Assembly: GCA_003611805.1 (NCBI GenBank)
Contig: RAYM01000028.1
Location: 1-64,000, forward strand
Length of the DNA: 64,000 nt
Source of the DNA: a bacterium 1xD42-87
Lineage (GTDB): Bacteria; Bacillota; Clostridia; Lachnospirales; Lachnospiraceae
Direction of reading: 5' to 3'
The notes under the pieces are model-generated. The model was not told the origin of the DNA, ran no database searches, and saw only the letters and a program-made list of their open reading frames with translations. The position numbers and the translations under genes are program-made. How positions within the stretch are numbered: the stretch's first letter is position 1; each line of letters opens with the position of its first letter. This document shows positions 34,627-42,729 of this stretch, piece by piece.

Positions 34627-35604
34627 CTACAAATATCTGTCCAGAAAATCCCCGATCCGCCCATAGTAAACGTCGGGAGCCTTGTCCTGAGCCTGCGCGT
34701 GCCCCGCGCCCTCCACAATGAAAAGCTCCTTCTCACATGCCGCAGCCTCAAACAGCTCGTAGGACATATTCACATCTATCATCCGATCCTCATCGCCATG
34801 AATAAAGAGCGTGGGAATGCCGCTTGCCCTAACCGCCCGGAGCGGGGAAGCGTCCTTCAGGTTATATCCGCCCCGAAGCCTTAACATCACGCACGCCGAA
34901 TCCACGAAGGGCGCGGCGGGCAGATGGAACCACTCCGTAATTTTATCTCCGAACATCTCATAGCCTGACGTGTAGGCGCTGTCGGAAACCACCGCCTTAA
35001 TGTGTTCGGACGCCTCCGGCGAACCCGCCATCAAAAGCGCCGTTGCCGCGCCCATGGACTGCCCGTGGAGAACAATCTTCGCCTCCGGCGACTGCTCCAG
35101 AATATGCGCGATCCAGAGTTCGCAGTCAAAATGGTCCGTCCAGCCCATGCCGATAAAATCCCCCTCACTCTCCCCCTGGCATCGGAGGTCGGGCACAAGC
35201 ACGGAATAGCCCTGCTGATGATACCAGCATGCAAACTGGTACATTTCCTCCTTCCATCCCGTGTAGCCGTGCAGGAGAAGCGCCCATTTATCTCCTGTCC
35301 CCGCCGGGAACTCCGCCGCCGTGAGGAGATAACCGTCCGTTGTCCGCACCTGTATCTTCCTGCGTTCCACCGTTTCCAGCCATTCCCCCGTCTCCGTGAG
35401 AAGCTGCGACCGGTTCTCCTGAATATCCGCCGTCTGCACCTGTTCGCTGTAACATTTTCTGGTGATGTCCTCAAAGGCGTTCAGCTTATCCATAAAGGAA
35501 GGCACAAGACACGCGCTGACGAGAAAATAGATAAATACGGTATAGGCCGCGAAAAGCGCCGCAGCGACTGCCGCAGCGATCCGTATTTTCCTTTTTCCGC
35601 GCAT
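34627..35604 (-). CDS. Membrane-anchored alpha/beta hydrolase
   Basis: A 325-residue protein with an N-terminal membrane anchor (residues 8-32) and an alpha/beta hydrolase domain: LLHGYTGWKEEMYQF (oxyanion region), LHGQSMGAATALLMAG with nucleophile Ser, FIHGDEDRMIDVNMS with Asp, and EGAGHAQA with His. The catalytic domain should lie outside the membrane. It resembles YqkD/BAAT-like hydrolases with unknown substrates. It is 16 bp after the phosphopantetheinyl transferase gene and likely in the same operon. Confidence 0.85.
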   Translation of the reverse strand: MRGKRKIRIAAAVAAALFAAYTVFIYFLVSACLVPSFMDKLNAFEDITRKCYSEQVQTADIQENRSQLLTETGEWLETVERRKIQVRTTDGYLLTAAEFPAGTGDKWALLLHGYTGWKEEMYQFACWYHQQGYSVLVPDLRCQGESEGDFIGMGWTDHFDCELWIAHILEQSPEAKIVLHGQSMGAATALLMAGSPEASEHIKAVVSDSAYTSGYEMFGDKITEWFHLPAAPFVDSACVMLRLRGGYNLKDASPLRAVRASGIPTLFIHGDEDRMIDVNMSYELFEAAACEKELFIVEGAGHAQAQDKAPDVYYGRIGDFLDRYL

Positions 35605-35620
35605 CCTGCCATCCCTCCCT

Positions 35621-36292
35621 TCAATAGAAATCTATCGGTATCATACTGTAAGCAATGTCCGCACTTTCCTGCACGCAGACCGCCGTACAGTACCCCTTAA
35701 TCTCACGGTATTCCCTCATATGGTAATATTTTGCGTCCACGCTGTGCCGCACCCTGGCACGTCCCGATTCCTCGTCCATATGGATCACAAAATCCTGCAG
35801 GGATAAAGACATTCCCCTGCCGATCGCTTTCACAAAACTCTCCTTCATCGTCCAGAGGCGGAACATCCGCTGTGTCTGCTCCTCCTCCCCCGCCTCGTAC
35901 AGCCACAAGAGCTCTTCCTTTGCGAAAAAGCGGTTCGCCACCTTGAGCCGCCCGTCCCTTTCGCGCTCGATATCGTTTCCAACCGGCTTATCCCCGATCG
36001 TACATATGGCGTAGTCGCCGGAATGGGAGAGTGAAAAACAGATCTCGGGATGATACTTCAGTGCGGGTTTCCCCCACTCGCCGATCTCATATTCCACACT
36101 TCTTTCCTGCAGCCCGAACGCCGCCAGCGCATGATCCAGAAGGAGCCCTGCCGCAAGACTTCTGTTCTTATCCTTCTCATGCCGCAGAATTGCAATTTTC
36201 TGCTGCCTGTAGGGGGAAAGCAGTTTTACTTTTTCCCGGAACAGGGTCTCGTTGTCGAGGCATCTCACATCCGCGTAATATGTGTAAGTCAT
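35621..36292 (-). CDS. 4'-phosphopantetheinyl transferase (Sfp type)
   Basis: A 223-residue enzyme that moves the phosphopantetheine arm of CoA to carrier proteins. Motifs: GKPALKYHPEICFSLSHSGD, VGNDIERER (the first family Asp is Asn here, N-D-I-E) and FRLWTMKESFVKAIGRG. Sfp-type enzymes usually serve NRPS, PKS or fatty acid synthases; no such synthase is in the window. The ATG has GGAG 5 nt upstream and follows the helicase gene by 33 bp. Confidence 0.88.
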   Translation of the reverse strand: MTYTYYADVRCLDNETLFREKVKLLSPYRQQKIAILRHEKDKNRSLAAGLLLDHALAAFGLQERSVEYEIGEWGKPALKYHPEICFSLSHSGDYAICTIGDKPVGNDIERERDGRLKVANRFFAKEELLWLYEAGEEEQTQRMFRLWTMKESFVKAIGRGMSLSLQDFVIHMDEESGRARVRHSVDAKYYHMREYREIKGYCTAVCVQESADIAYSMIPIDFY

Positions 36293-36325
36293 AGCAGCTC
36301 CATTTCCCAGTCCACATATTTTTTC

Positions 36326-38323
36326 TTAACTGTTTTCCCTCTCCATTTTCCGATAGCAGCGGTCGCAGACCGGGTAGGCTGCATTCCATGCAAGAGGTCT
36401 GCCGCAGATACGGCATCTCCGCTCAAACTGCCCCTTGTCATCCTTTAACAGTTCACCAATCTCGTGCTGCGCCCACTCCCTGTTTGCCGCAACCTCCTCC
36501 TTATCCACCACCCATTCCATTCTGGCGGCAAACTGGGTATAGAGGTCAAGCTGCTTATAATAGGATTCCAGTCCCTCCAACGAAAAATCCTTTGGCAGCA
36601 TCGGACAGTCCTGCTGTTTCTCCGGGTTCTCACAGTAGCGGAGCCACAGTCTGAGCACCTCCCTGTCCTTGACGTCAAAGGGACAGGTAATCAGTGAAAG
36701 CACCAGTTTCCTGTCGTCCATATAAGTGATTCTTTTTCTATAATCCCTCAGATATCTATATTTATCCACACTCTCCTTCATGGAAATTTTATCATACATG
36801 GGCGGATTGCCCGTCTTTTCCCATGCCTCTATGATTTCATCCAGTTCGATGTCAATATCGAGAAGGATCTCCGGGAAGCCGACCCGCGCCCGCCGCAACG
36901 GATAAAGCGGTTCCGCCAGTTTTTTCCCGACATATTCCGGTTCCATCGCCGACTGTACATATCCTGTGTCGTAAAAACCGTACCGCCCGGCACGACCCGC
37001 AATCTGTCTGATTTCCTCGGCTAAGAGCCTGCGCTTCCCGACACCGTCAAACTTGGTCGTATTCATAAAAACGACCCGGCGGATCGGCAGGTTGATTCCC
37101 ATACCGATGGCATCCGTCGCCACCACCACCTGATTGACCCCTTCGGTAAACAGCCGCACCTGCTCCTGCCTTGTCTGTGGCGGAAGGTTTCCGTAGATCA
37201 CGCTGGCGCGGATGCCCCGCCCTTCCAGTGACGCCGCGATTGCCAGCACATTTTTTTTGGAAAAGGCAATCAGCGCGTCGCCCGGCTCCACATCCTTCGA
37301 CATGTCAAAACGTTCGGGAATGAACGTGAGCTTCGTGTTCCGCTCGTGGCGGACTATTTCGTACTCGTCGCCGCATCGTACAAGCATCCCGGTCAACAGT
37401 TTTTCCGCCGTGCCGGAACAGCACACATGCACCTCCTCCGCGCGGATGCCCAGAATCGCCCTTGTCCAGTAGCTGCCCCTGTTTTCATCCGCCATCATCT
37501 GCGCTTCATCTATGACGGCAATGTCATACGTTTCCCTGATATCCAGAATCTCCACCGTGGAAGCCTGCACGAAACTGCCATGCGTGCGTATAGCCTCCTC
37601 CCCGGTAATCATGTCGCAGGGGATTCCGTCCGTCATCATGCGGTCGTAAACTTCCAGCGCCAGCAGACGCAAAGGTCCCAGATAAATACCGTGGTAAGCC
37701 TGTTTGAGCCGCTGCAGCGCCTCGTAAGTCTTGCCGCTGTTGGTGGGACCGATGTGCAGGATAAAGCGGCGCTTCATGGCACGCGCTTCCGGGTACTGTT
37801 TCTCCGGCTCCGCCTCCATCAGCTCCTCAATCCGCTGCCCCACCAGATATTGCATGTATTCGTCTTTATAAATTTCATAAAGGGACTTGGCGCGGAGAAG
37901 CTGTGCCGTTTTCTCCATCCCGGCGATATCCTCGGGAACCGCACCACCCGCCATTCTTTTTAGGAAATTGATGTCCAGTCTTGCCAGAAGCCGCACCACC
38001 CGGCGGTATTTTTTCATCCATCTGGTATCCTTAAGCACCACCGTATAGCCTACCTGCGCCACCTTCCTGTGCAGGTCCTTCATATCCGCCAGCACCTGAT
38101 GGTTCTCCTGCTTTCTCTTGCGCAGGATACGCCGCTCCAGCTGCCCTAACTGCTTCTCCGTGCTTCTGGTAAATCTGCGGTTCTCCTCCGGGGCAAATGA
38201 AAAAAAAGCCTTCTCGTAGACTGTCCATATCTTTTTCGGAATACCGTCCGGCTCTCCCGTCTGCTGCCCCTTCTTTTCCGCCGTTTTCTCTTCCTGTACC
38301 TTACTCTTACGTTCTGTTTCCAT
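36326..38323 (-). CDS. Suv3-like superfamily 2 RNA/DNA helicase with C-terminal zinc ribbon
   Basis: A 665-residue protein. HIGPTNSGKTYEAL is a Suv3-type Walker A, VIDEAQMM the DEAD-type Walker B, and VVATDAIGMGINLPIRRV with QIAGRAGRYG the motifs V and VI. Suv3 relatives unwind RNA for degradation. The N-terminal 130 residues are basic and charged. The C-terminus has CRICGRPLAWN and CDRCYRKM, a four-Cys zinc ribbon. The ATG at 38321-38323 has AGAGG upstream. A structured leader and its own promoter precede it. Confidence 0.88.
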   Translation of the reverse strand: METERKSKVQEEKTAEKKGQQTGEPDGIPKKIWTVYEKAFFSFAPEENRRFTRSTEKQLGQLERRILRKRKQENHQVLADMKDLHRKVAQVGYTVVLKDTRWMKKYRRVVRLLARLDINFLKRMAGGAVPEDIAGMEKTAQLLRAKSLYEIYKDEYMQYLVGQRIEELMEAEPEKQYPEARAMKRRFILHIGPTNSGKTYEALQRLKQAYHGIYLGPLRLLALEVYDRMMTDGIPCDMITGEEAIRTHGSFVQASTVEILDIRETYDIAVIDEAQMMADENRGSYWTRAILGIRAEEVHVCCSGTAEKLLTGMLVRCGDEYEIVRHERNTKLTFIPERFDMSKDVEPGDALIAFSKKNVLAIAASLEGRGIRASVIYGNLPPQTRQEQVRLFTEGVNQVVVATDAIGMGINLPIRRVVFMNTTKFDGVGKRRLLAEEIRQIAGRAGRYGFYDTGYVQSAMEPEYVGKKLAEPLYPLRRARVGFPEILLDIDIELDEIIEAWEKTGNPPMYDKISMKESVDKYRYLRDYRKRITYMDDRKLVLSLITCPFDVKDREVLRLWLRYCENPEKQQDCPMLPKDFSLEGLESYYKQLDLYTQFAARMEWVVDKEEVAANREWAQHEIGELLKDDKGQFERRCRICGRPLAWNAAYPVCDRCYRKMERENS

Positions 38324-38363
38324 GTTTCCTCTGTACCTGTTGATATATAGTTTACACATTGAC

Positions 38364-38391
38364 GGAGAATGGCGCATTTCAAGCATTCTCC
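38364..38391 (-). repeat. Structured leader element, copy B, hairpin 1
   Basis: GGAGAATG and CATTCTCC pair around a loop containing CTTGAAATGCGC. It lies 41 nt before the helicase start. Confidence 0.75.
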
Positions 38392-38402
38392 TATGTAGAT
38401 AT

Positions 38403-38467
38403 AGTAATTCCAAGTCAGCTTTGCTGACTTTGCGATGCCGCCTCTGCTGATGAGCTTTAGAATTACT
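38403..38467 (-). repeat. Structured leader element, copy B, hairpin 2
   Basis: Outer stem AGTAATTC/GAATTACT, inner perfect stem AAGTCAGC-TTT-GCTGACTT, and the shared segment GAGCTTTAGAA. The predicted helicase promoter starts the transcript at its edge, so the element is transcribed. Confidence 0.7.
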
Positions 38468-38476
38468 TCTCACATT

Positions 38477-38506
38477 ATGATACCACAGATTCCCATCGTT
38501 AGGCAA
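38477..38506 (-). promoter_or_regulatory. Predicted promoter of the helicase operon
   Basis: TTGCCT (38501-38506) and TATCAT (38477-38482), 18 bp apart on the minus strand. Confidence 0.5.
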
Positions 38507-38598
38507 ACCCTTCCACCTGTTAATATCTTCCCCTTTTCTCAACCCTTATATGTCCTCACGGTCGAACTGATACTCCCCTTTTTCGCCTTTTCGGTTTC

Positions 38599-38627
38599 TT
38601 GATTTTATACCGCGATTGTTTTACAAT
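38599..38627 (+). promoter_or_regulatory. Predicted sigma-A promoter of the plus-strand signalling operon
   Basis: TTGATT (38599-38604) and TACAAT (38622-38627) are separated by 17 bp, 54 bp before the start of the HD-GYP gene. The gap 38324-38680 thus holds two divergent promoters and leader copy B. Confidence 0.65.
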
Positions 38628-38680
38628 ATAAGAATAAGAAGAAATTTTTGCTCAATTTTCAAAAAAGGGGAGTATTCCGA

Positions 38681-39760
38681 ATGAAAAATGTGATTCTCGT
38701 GGTGGATGACGACAAAACCAACCTGTCTCTGGCACAGCGGATTCTCGGACCGCAGTACCGCATAGCCGCGTCCAATTCCGGAACAGCGGCTCTCAAGTAT
38801 CTGGAAACCCACCGCCCCGACCTGATCCTTCTGGATATTAACATGCCGGAAATGGACGGTTTCGAGGTGATGGAAAGGATTCACTCCAACGTACATACCG
38901 AGTCGATTCCCGTTATTTTTCTGACGGCGGACGCTCTTGCGGAAACGGAAATCAAATGTTTTCAGATGGGCGCCATGGACTTTGTGACGAAACCTTTTGT
39001 GCCGGATATCCTCCTGAGCCGTGTCAGCAAGACAATTGAGCTTGACCAGTACCGCCACAATCTGGAAAATATGGTAAACGACCAGGCGCAGAAAATCATG
39101 GAGGGTTCCATGCGCCTCGGACGGATTCAGGAGTCTGTCATTATCGGTATGGCAAATCTGATCGAAAGCCGGGACGGCAGCACCGGGAAGCACGTGAAAA
39201 ATACGCAGACCTATGTCGGAATGATCGCCACCGAACTGCTTTCGAGAGGGCTTTTTACCGAGGAGCTCACCCCCGAATATATCGAAGATCTCTGCAAGGC
39301 GGCGCCCCTGCACGACGTTGGCAAGATCAAAATCCCGGACGCCATCCTGCAAAAGCCCGGCAGGCTGACCCCGGAAGAGTTTGAGACCATGAAGCAGCAC
39401 ACCACCCACAGCCGCCAGATTATCCACACCATTATCGGCGACATTGAGGATGAGCACTATGTAGGGCTGGTGGAGGACATTGCCCTCTACCATCACGAGA
39501 GGTGGGACGGCACAGGATATCCGACAGGGCTTACCGAAACCAACATCCCTCTCTCGGCTCGGATTATGGCAGTTGCGGACGTGTTCGACGCGCTCTACGA
39601 GGAGCGGTGCTACAAACCGCCCGTCAGACCCATTGAGCGGATTATCCAGATCATGTCCGAGGGACGCGGCACTCAGTTTGACCCTGTGATTCTGGACGTA
39701 TTTATAGATATGCTGCCGCAGTTGAAGGAACTGCTTCATATCACGGACAGTGCCACATGA
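38681..39760 (+). CDS. Response regulator with HD-GYP phosphodiesterase domain
   Basis: A 359-residue protein. The receiver domain (1-125) has VVDDDKTN, phospho-acceptor Asp in LILLDINMPEMDG and FVTKPF. The HD-GYP domain (about 150-345) has PLHDVGKIKIPD and HHERWDGTGYP, the complete signature of c-di-GMP phosphodiesterases. It should lower c-di-GMP when phosphorylated by one of the two kinases downstream. The ATG at 38681 has GGGGAG 9 nt upstream. Confidence 0.93.
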   Translation: MKNVILVVDDDKTNLSLAQRILGPQYRIAASNSGTAALKYLETHRPDLILLDINMPEMDGFEVMERIHSNVHTESIPVIFLTADALAETEIKCFQMGAMDFVTKPFVPDILLSRVSKTIELDQYRHNLENMVNDQAQKIMEGSMRLGRIQESVIIGMANLIESRDGSTGKHVKNTQTYVGMIATELLSRGLFTEELTPEYIEDLCKAAPLHDVGKIKIPDAILQKPGRLTPEEFETMKQHTTHSRQIIHTIIGDIEDEHYVGLVEDIALYHHERWDGTGYPTGLTETNIPLSARIMAVADVFDALYEERCYKPPVRPIERIIQIMSEGRGTQFDPVILDVFIDMLPQLKELLHITDSAT

Positions 39761-39828
39761 CGAGCGTGTCGCCCATATGACAGCAACATCATATGTTAAC
39801 ATTTCATCACATGATTTTTTGAGGAGCG

Positions 39829-42726
39829 TTGACCGAGTTGGATAATACACAGTTAAAAACGGAACGAACCGAGAGAAGGCTGGAGCGTATCGTGCTCATT
39901 GTCCTGAGTCTCTACACGGCGGCGTCATTTGCCACCGGGCTGCTCTCCGGCTGGAGCATCTACATCAGGGAACTGCTTTTTGTTCCAACGGTTTCCGGCT
40001 GGTTTATCTATTTCCGGGAATACTGGGATCACCCCCGCCGGGCAGTTTTCATCTGTATCTCGTGCTGGACGGAGTTCATCCTCTACGCCCTGTTTACGGA
40101 CAGTTTCTCTGCCATGCTTGTCACCATGGCGGGCGTTATCGTCCTGCTCAGCATCTTCAATACCCAGCAGATTCTCTATCCCGGACTTGTCGTCCCCTTT
40201 TTCCTCTTTTTGTACCACGGCTTTATCGCGAGGACCATCGCCATTACCGGTCCACGCAGCGCACTCAGACTGGGCATCCAGTTTCTCTCAGTCTACATGG
40301 TTACCGTGGTCATCTGGATTATCCAGAAAAACAGGCAGGCGGCAAGCGAACTTCTGATCGAAAATATCCGGGAACTGGAAATCGCGAAGCGCAGCAAAGA
40401 CGACTTTCTGGTCAATGTATCTCACGAAATCCGCACGCCCATCAACGCGGTCTGCGGCATGAGCGAAGCTATTTTACAGGAGGATCTGCCCGCAGATGTG
40501 CGCCGGGATGTGATTGATATCCAGACCGCCGGAAGAAACCTCCTCGCCACAGTCAGCAATATTCTCGACTTCTCTGAACTGGAGACAGGCAAGCTTACCC
40601 TTGCGGAGGAAAGCTACAACATCACCTCCACCATCACAGACATCATCAACATGGCTATGACCATGGAAAACGGCAGGCATCTGGAGCTGATCGTTGACTG
40701 CGACGCAGATCTGCCGAGTAACCTTCTGGGCGACGAACAGAAAATCCGGCGCATTGTTGTGAATCTGCTCGGAAACGCCATCAAATTCACGAAGGAAGGC
40801 GGCGTGATTCTGCGCATCGCAAGCCGGAAAGAGGAATATGGCGTCAATCTGCATGTCAGTGTCCGTGACTCCGGCATCGGCATCGAGCGCACCGATATGG
40901 AGAAAATTTTCACAAGCTTCAGTCAGGTCAACTCCAAAAGAAACCGGGAAGCGGACGGCGTGGGGCTGGGGCTCGCCATCACACAGGCGCTGGTTTCCAG
41001 CATGGGCGGCTTTATGACATTGGAAAGTGAACCCGGCAGCGGCAGTGAATTCCAGTTCACCATTCCCCAGAAAGTTCTGGACGAGGCGCCCATCGTTTCC
41101 ATTAGGGACAAGAACAATCTTTTCGCGGCATGCTACATCAATCTGGATAAATACAATTATACGGTCGTTCGGGAAGGCTATGAAAACTGCATCCAGCACA
41201 TTGCCAGCCAGTTCGGTTTTCCATTCCGCATCTGTCGGAACCTTCCCGAGCTGAAACGCCGGATGGAGCGCGAAACTTACACCCACATCTTTATCGGCTG
41301 GGAAGAATATGCTGAGGACCGCGTCTTCTTCGATAAACTCTGCACGGAAAGAAACGTGATTCTTCTTCTGGACTACGATCAGGAGCTTTCGGTGCCGGGA
41401 AATATGCTGCGTATTTATAAGCCATTCACAGTGCTTTCCATCGCCGCTGTCTTTAACGGTCAAAAAGTCCTCTACGGCGAGGATCAGCGCACTAGTTTAC
41501 ATAACAAATTCATTGCGCCACAGGCAAATATTCTTATTGTGGATGACAATGCCATGAATCTGAAAGTGATGGCGAGACTTCTCCTGCCCTATCAGCTCAA
41601 AGTCACCCTTGCCATCAGCGGACAGGAGGCACTGGAAAAGCTGAATACGCCAAATTATGACTGCGTCTTTCTCGACCATATGATGCCGGAGATGGACGGC
41701 GTCGAGACACTGCACAAAATCCGCCAGAAACCGGGCGCATATTACCAGTCCCTTCCCATCATTGCCTTTACGGCGAACGCCATCGGCGGCGCGCGGGAAA
41801 TGTTTGTGTCGGAAGGCTTCAGCGACTTTATCGCCAAGCCCATCGAACTGAGCGTGCTTGAGCGTATCCTGCGCCGCTATATCCCGGCACAGATGCAGAT
41901 TCCCGTCGAGGAAGGTGAAACCGTCCAAACGGAGCGGACATCGGAGAATGCCGCCGTGACTTCGGCGACAGATCCTATTGGACAGCAGACTGCAGGCGAA
42001 GCGGCGGCATACGGCCCAGACATCCAGAGTGTGACCAGTGACGCCTCCAGAGGGCGGCTCCACCTGAACAGAGCCGGGGTGAATATCGAACAGGCTCTTG
42101 CCTACTGCGGGGATGAGGAGGGTTTCCGCGAAATCATCGCCATCTTCCATGCGGAGGGTGAGAAACGCCGGAATCATCTTTCTCACTACTTTGAAGAACA
42201 GGACTGGAAAAACTATGTGATCTGTGTCCATGCCCTGAAGGGCAACGCCAAGAGCATCGGTGCGGGCACACTGTCAGAATTGGCGAGAGAGCTGGAAATG
42301 GCAGGCAAGGAAAACCGAATCGAATACATTCTGGAACACCATGAGGCGATGATGGAAAACCACGACCGTCTTTTGGAGGCGCTGGACAAAAACGCTTTTG
42401 TCTATCCGTCTGCGAAATATTCTGATGCGGGGATGCCTGAATCATCGGACACTTCTGTCACGACGCCGGATTCTTCCGTGGACGAAACGGGGACCGGTAC
42501 TCCCGCCGACGCAAAAGATAAAGATTCCCTGCAGAATCTGCTTGCGCAGATTGGGGAAAAACTGTCCTCCTTTGAGAACGAGGGTCTTTCAGAGCTTCTG
42601 GACCGGCTTGCACAATGCAGCCATGAAGGCGCCTCCCTCGCCGGGCTTGCAGACAGGCTGCGGGATCTGACACAGGATTTCGATTTTCTCGGCGCCGCCG
42701 AGGTTCTGGAAAGGATGGGAAAGTGA
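39829..42726 (+). CDS. Hybrid sensor histidine kinase with receiver and HPt domains
   Basis: A 965-residue protein: four to five membrane helices (residues 20-165), HisKA with NVSHEIRTPINAV near residue 200, HATPase with VNLLGNAIKF and GVGLGLAITQ, a degenerate receiver-like segment (about 430-555), a true receiver with ILIVDDNAMN and FLDHMMPEMDG, and an HPt domain with VHALKGNAKSIGA near residue 805. It can run a full phosphorelay internally. The start is TTG (39829) or the TTG nine bases later; GAGGAG is upstream of both. No extracellular ligand domain is visible. Confidence 0.9.
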   Translation: MTELDNTQLKTERTERRLERIVLIVLSLYTAASFATGLLSGWSIYIRELLFVPTVSGWFIYFREYWDHPRRAVFICISCWTEFILYALFTDSFSAMLVTMAGVIVLLSIFNTQQILYPGLVVPFFLFLYHGFIARTIAITGPRSALRLGIQFLSVYMVTVVIWIIQKNRQAASELLIENIRELEIAKRSKDDFLVNVSHEIRTPINAVCGMSEAILQEDLPADVRRDVIDIQTAGRNLLATVSNILDFSELETGKLTLAEESYNITSTITDIINMAMTMENGRHLELIVDCDADLPSNLLGDEQKIRRIVVNLLGNAIKFTKEGGVILRIASRKEEYGVNLHVSVRDSGIGIERTDMEKIFTSFSQVNSKRNREADGVGLGLAITQALVSSMGGFMTLESEPGSGSEFQFTIPQKVLDEAPIVSIRDKNNLFAACYINLDKYNYTVVREGYENCIQHIASQFGFPFRICRNLPELKRRMERETYTHIFIGWEEYAEDRVFFDKLCTERNVILLLDYDQELSVPGNMLRIYKPFTVLSIAAVFNGQKVLYGEDQRTSLHNKFIAPQANILIVDDNAMNLKVMARLLLPYQLKVTLAISGQEALEKLNTPNYDCVFLDHMMPEMDGVETLHKIRQKPGAYYQSLPIIAFTANAIGGAREMFVSEGFSDFIAKPIELSVLERILRRYIPAQMQIPVEEGETVQTERTSENAAVTSATDPIGQQTAGEAAAYGPDIQSVTSDASRGRLHLNRAGVNIEQALAYCGDEEGFREIIAIFHAEGEKRRNHLSHYFEEQDWKNYVICVHALKGNAKSIGAGTLSELARELEMAGKENRIEYILEHHEAMMENHDRLLEALDKNAFVYPSAKYSDAGMPESSDTSVTTPDSSVDETGTGTPADAKDKDSLQNLLAQIGEKLSSFENEGLSELLDRLAQCSHEGASLAGLADRLRDLTQDFDFLGAAEVLERMGK

Positions 42727-42729
42727 CGT

